64,000 nt of DNA from Mastigamoeba balamuthi (taxonomy: Eukaryota > Evosea > Mastigamoebida > Mastigamoebidae), in the NCBI GenBank assembly GCA_902651635.1, contig CACRSC010000026.1, positions 310,005 to 374,004 on the forward strand, given 5' to 3'. Position 1 is the first letter of the stretch; every line of letters starts with the position of its first letter. The position numbers and the translations under genes are program-made. This document shows, piece by piece, positions 63,047 through 64,000 of the stretch. Below the pieces are notes generated by a model. The model was not told the DNA's origin and did no database searches. It saw nothing but the letters and a program-made list of their open reading frames with translations.

Positions 63047-63936
63047 GCTCTTTCTGGCCGCCCTCCCATCGTTGGTGATGCCCATAGCAAAAAGTAGTGC
63101 ACCACGCCAGGAGCAACAAGGACCATGTGTCTCGCAGCTATTCCATCGGTTTTCATCATTGGGGAACGAGATATTTCCACGCGAGCGTCAAAAGGGAGCT
63201 CCTTCCGTGAGGGAAAGGCACTTTGTAGGCCCATTTTGGCGGACAGAAATCGGCACCGCGAATCTCTGGATGGTGTAGCTTTGAATGAGCTCACGCGGAA
63301 TGCCATAATGCAGGCTTTCACATTAGCTCAGCGACTCATCCATTCTCAATGGCGCCTTTGTGACTGCCTTCCTCGTGGGTCCCTTCACGCGAGCTGTTCC
63401 AATGCGTGCTGAGTTCGTTGCTTCCAATACGGGCCCAGGGAAAGTGAACACAATGTGGGATGCAGGCTCGTTGATACAGGATACCCTGCGCCCAGGAGGA
63501 GGAGCACCGGGGAGAGAGCACCGCTGGCCGAGGGAGTCCGAGTGGCTGAGGCAACAGCACGAGAGCTCGAGGAGGTGCAGAAGCGCCTGGATTCTACACG
63601 CTGGAAGGACATCAGGACCGCAGGAAGAGATCTCGCAGCTGAGGGCGACTCTGGGGCAGTACAGTAGAGTGCACCAGCGCCTCGCAGACCTACAGGAGGC
63701 GTACAGGCGACTGGTGTATGCGTACTACGCAGAATAGGAGATGCAGAGGGAGAGTGCGTAGTGGCTCGCTGCACGTGCGTGCTTGCCTGCATGCATGTGT
63801 GGTACAGAGCACGGATGAAGGAGGAGAGGCCCCAGGACCTGTTTGCATTGTTGTAGCTCTGTTTCTGCCGCTGCAGTCTTACAAAATCACGACACAAGGA
63901 GAAGGAGAGGGCAGCGCGAGCACGGGTCGACTTGGA
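63047..63936. other. Spacer with a coiled-coil gene remnant
   Basis: Around 63530-63735 two overlapping plus-strand frames encode coiled-coil-like peptides (ATARELEEVQKRLDSTRWKD and YSRVHQRLADLQEAYRRLVY), with no intron signals to join them. This looks like a decayed exon pair. AGATATT occurs at 63169-63175. Nothing else is seen. Confidence 0.4.
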
Positions 63937-64000
63937 GGCAACGTGGTCGGGGAGAGCACGGAGCGCAGGGCAGGACGGGGGGGGGGGCGGACCGGGGTCT
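63937..64000 (-). repeat. Composite tRNA-like repeat, copy 3, cut by window end
   Basis: GAGAGCACGGAGCGCAGGGC followed by a G-rich tract and GGCGGACCGG aligns with 60358-60404 of copy 2. The element continues beyond the window. Confidence 0.5.

Overview
The window is nuclear DNA from a GC-rich, intron-bearing unicellular eukaryote. It carries dymeclin, LSM7, a SAPS-domain subunit, a CLU-type protein, a LIN9-like MuvB subunit, an OTU protease and a C2-RapGAP. A receptor with tandem periplasmic-binding folds joined to a TKL-like kinase domain, together with RapGAP, F-box and OTU genes, would suit a free-living amoebozoan such as an archamoeba, but no single gene proves the lineage. Genes are packed on both strands, often head to head. 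Introns are mostly 40-160 nt, with GT donors frequently reading GTGCG, several GC-AG introns and CAG, AAG or TAG acceptors. I recognised no virus-derived element, CRISPR array, rRNA or intact tRNA gene.

Layout. 1-0.86 kb: 5' part of a LIN9/ALY-like gene (minus). 1.6-9.5 kb: three tandem paralogues encoding secreted LamG/PSI-like proteins; the third has an oversized intron carrying an antisense ORF. 10-18 kb: a candidate 4E-binding protein, LSM7, dymeclin and an N-myristoylated C2-RapGAP protein. 18-25 kb: OTU protease, a myristoylated ankyrin-metallophosphoesterase fusion and a PCIF1-like cap methyltransferase with an altered catalytic motif and an in-frame TGA. 25-32 kb: two tandem F-box-like genes, a coiled-coil gene and a bacterial-looking RNase II-family enzyme. 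32-38 kb: thioredoxin, ZIP transporter, a gene remnant and S-adenosylmethionine synthetase. 38-45.5 kb: a receptor pseudokinase, a multi-pass membrane protein and a SAPS (PP6 regulatory) subunit. 45.9-51 kb: a hotdog thioesterase and a CLU/TPR protein, split by an assembly artefact in which 746 bp are repeated on both sides of a 290-base N gap. 51-58.6 kb: a P-loop NTPase gene, a 1.2 kb AT-rich island, a small ankyrin-like gene and an F-box/SPRY-like gene. 58.6-64 kb: gene-poor DNA with copies of a composite tRNA-like (Pol III box A/B) repeat and one small secreted protein.

Functional links are only thematic. PCIF1 and S-adenosylmethionine synthetase share a cofactor. The 4E-binding protein, LSM7, PCIF1 and CLU homologue all touch mRNA capping, decay or translation. 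RapGAP, the ankyrin phosphoesterase and the receptor pseudokinase look like membrane-proximal signalling. A recurring AATATCT motif, often palindromic and close to start codons, is the best candidate for shared regulation.
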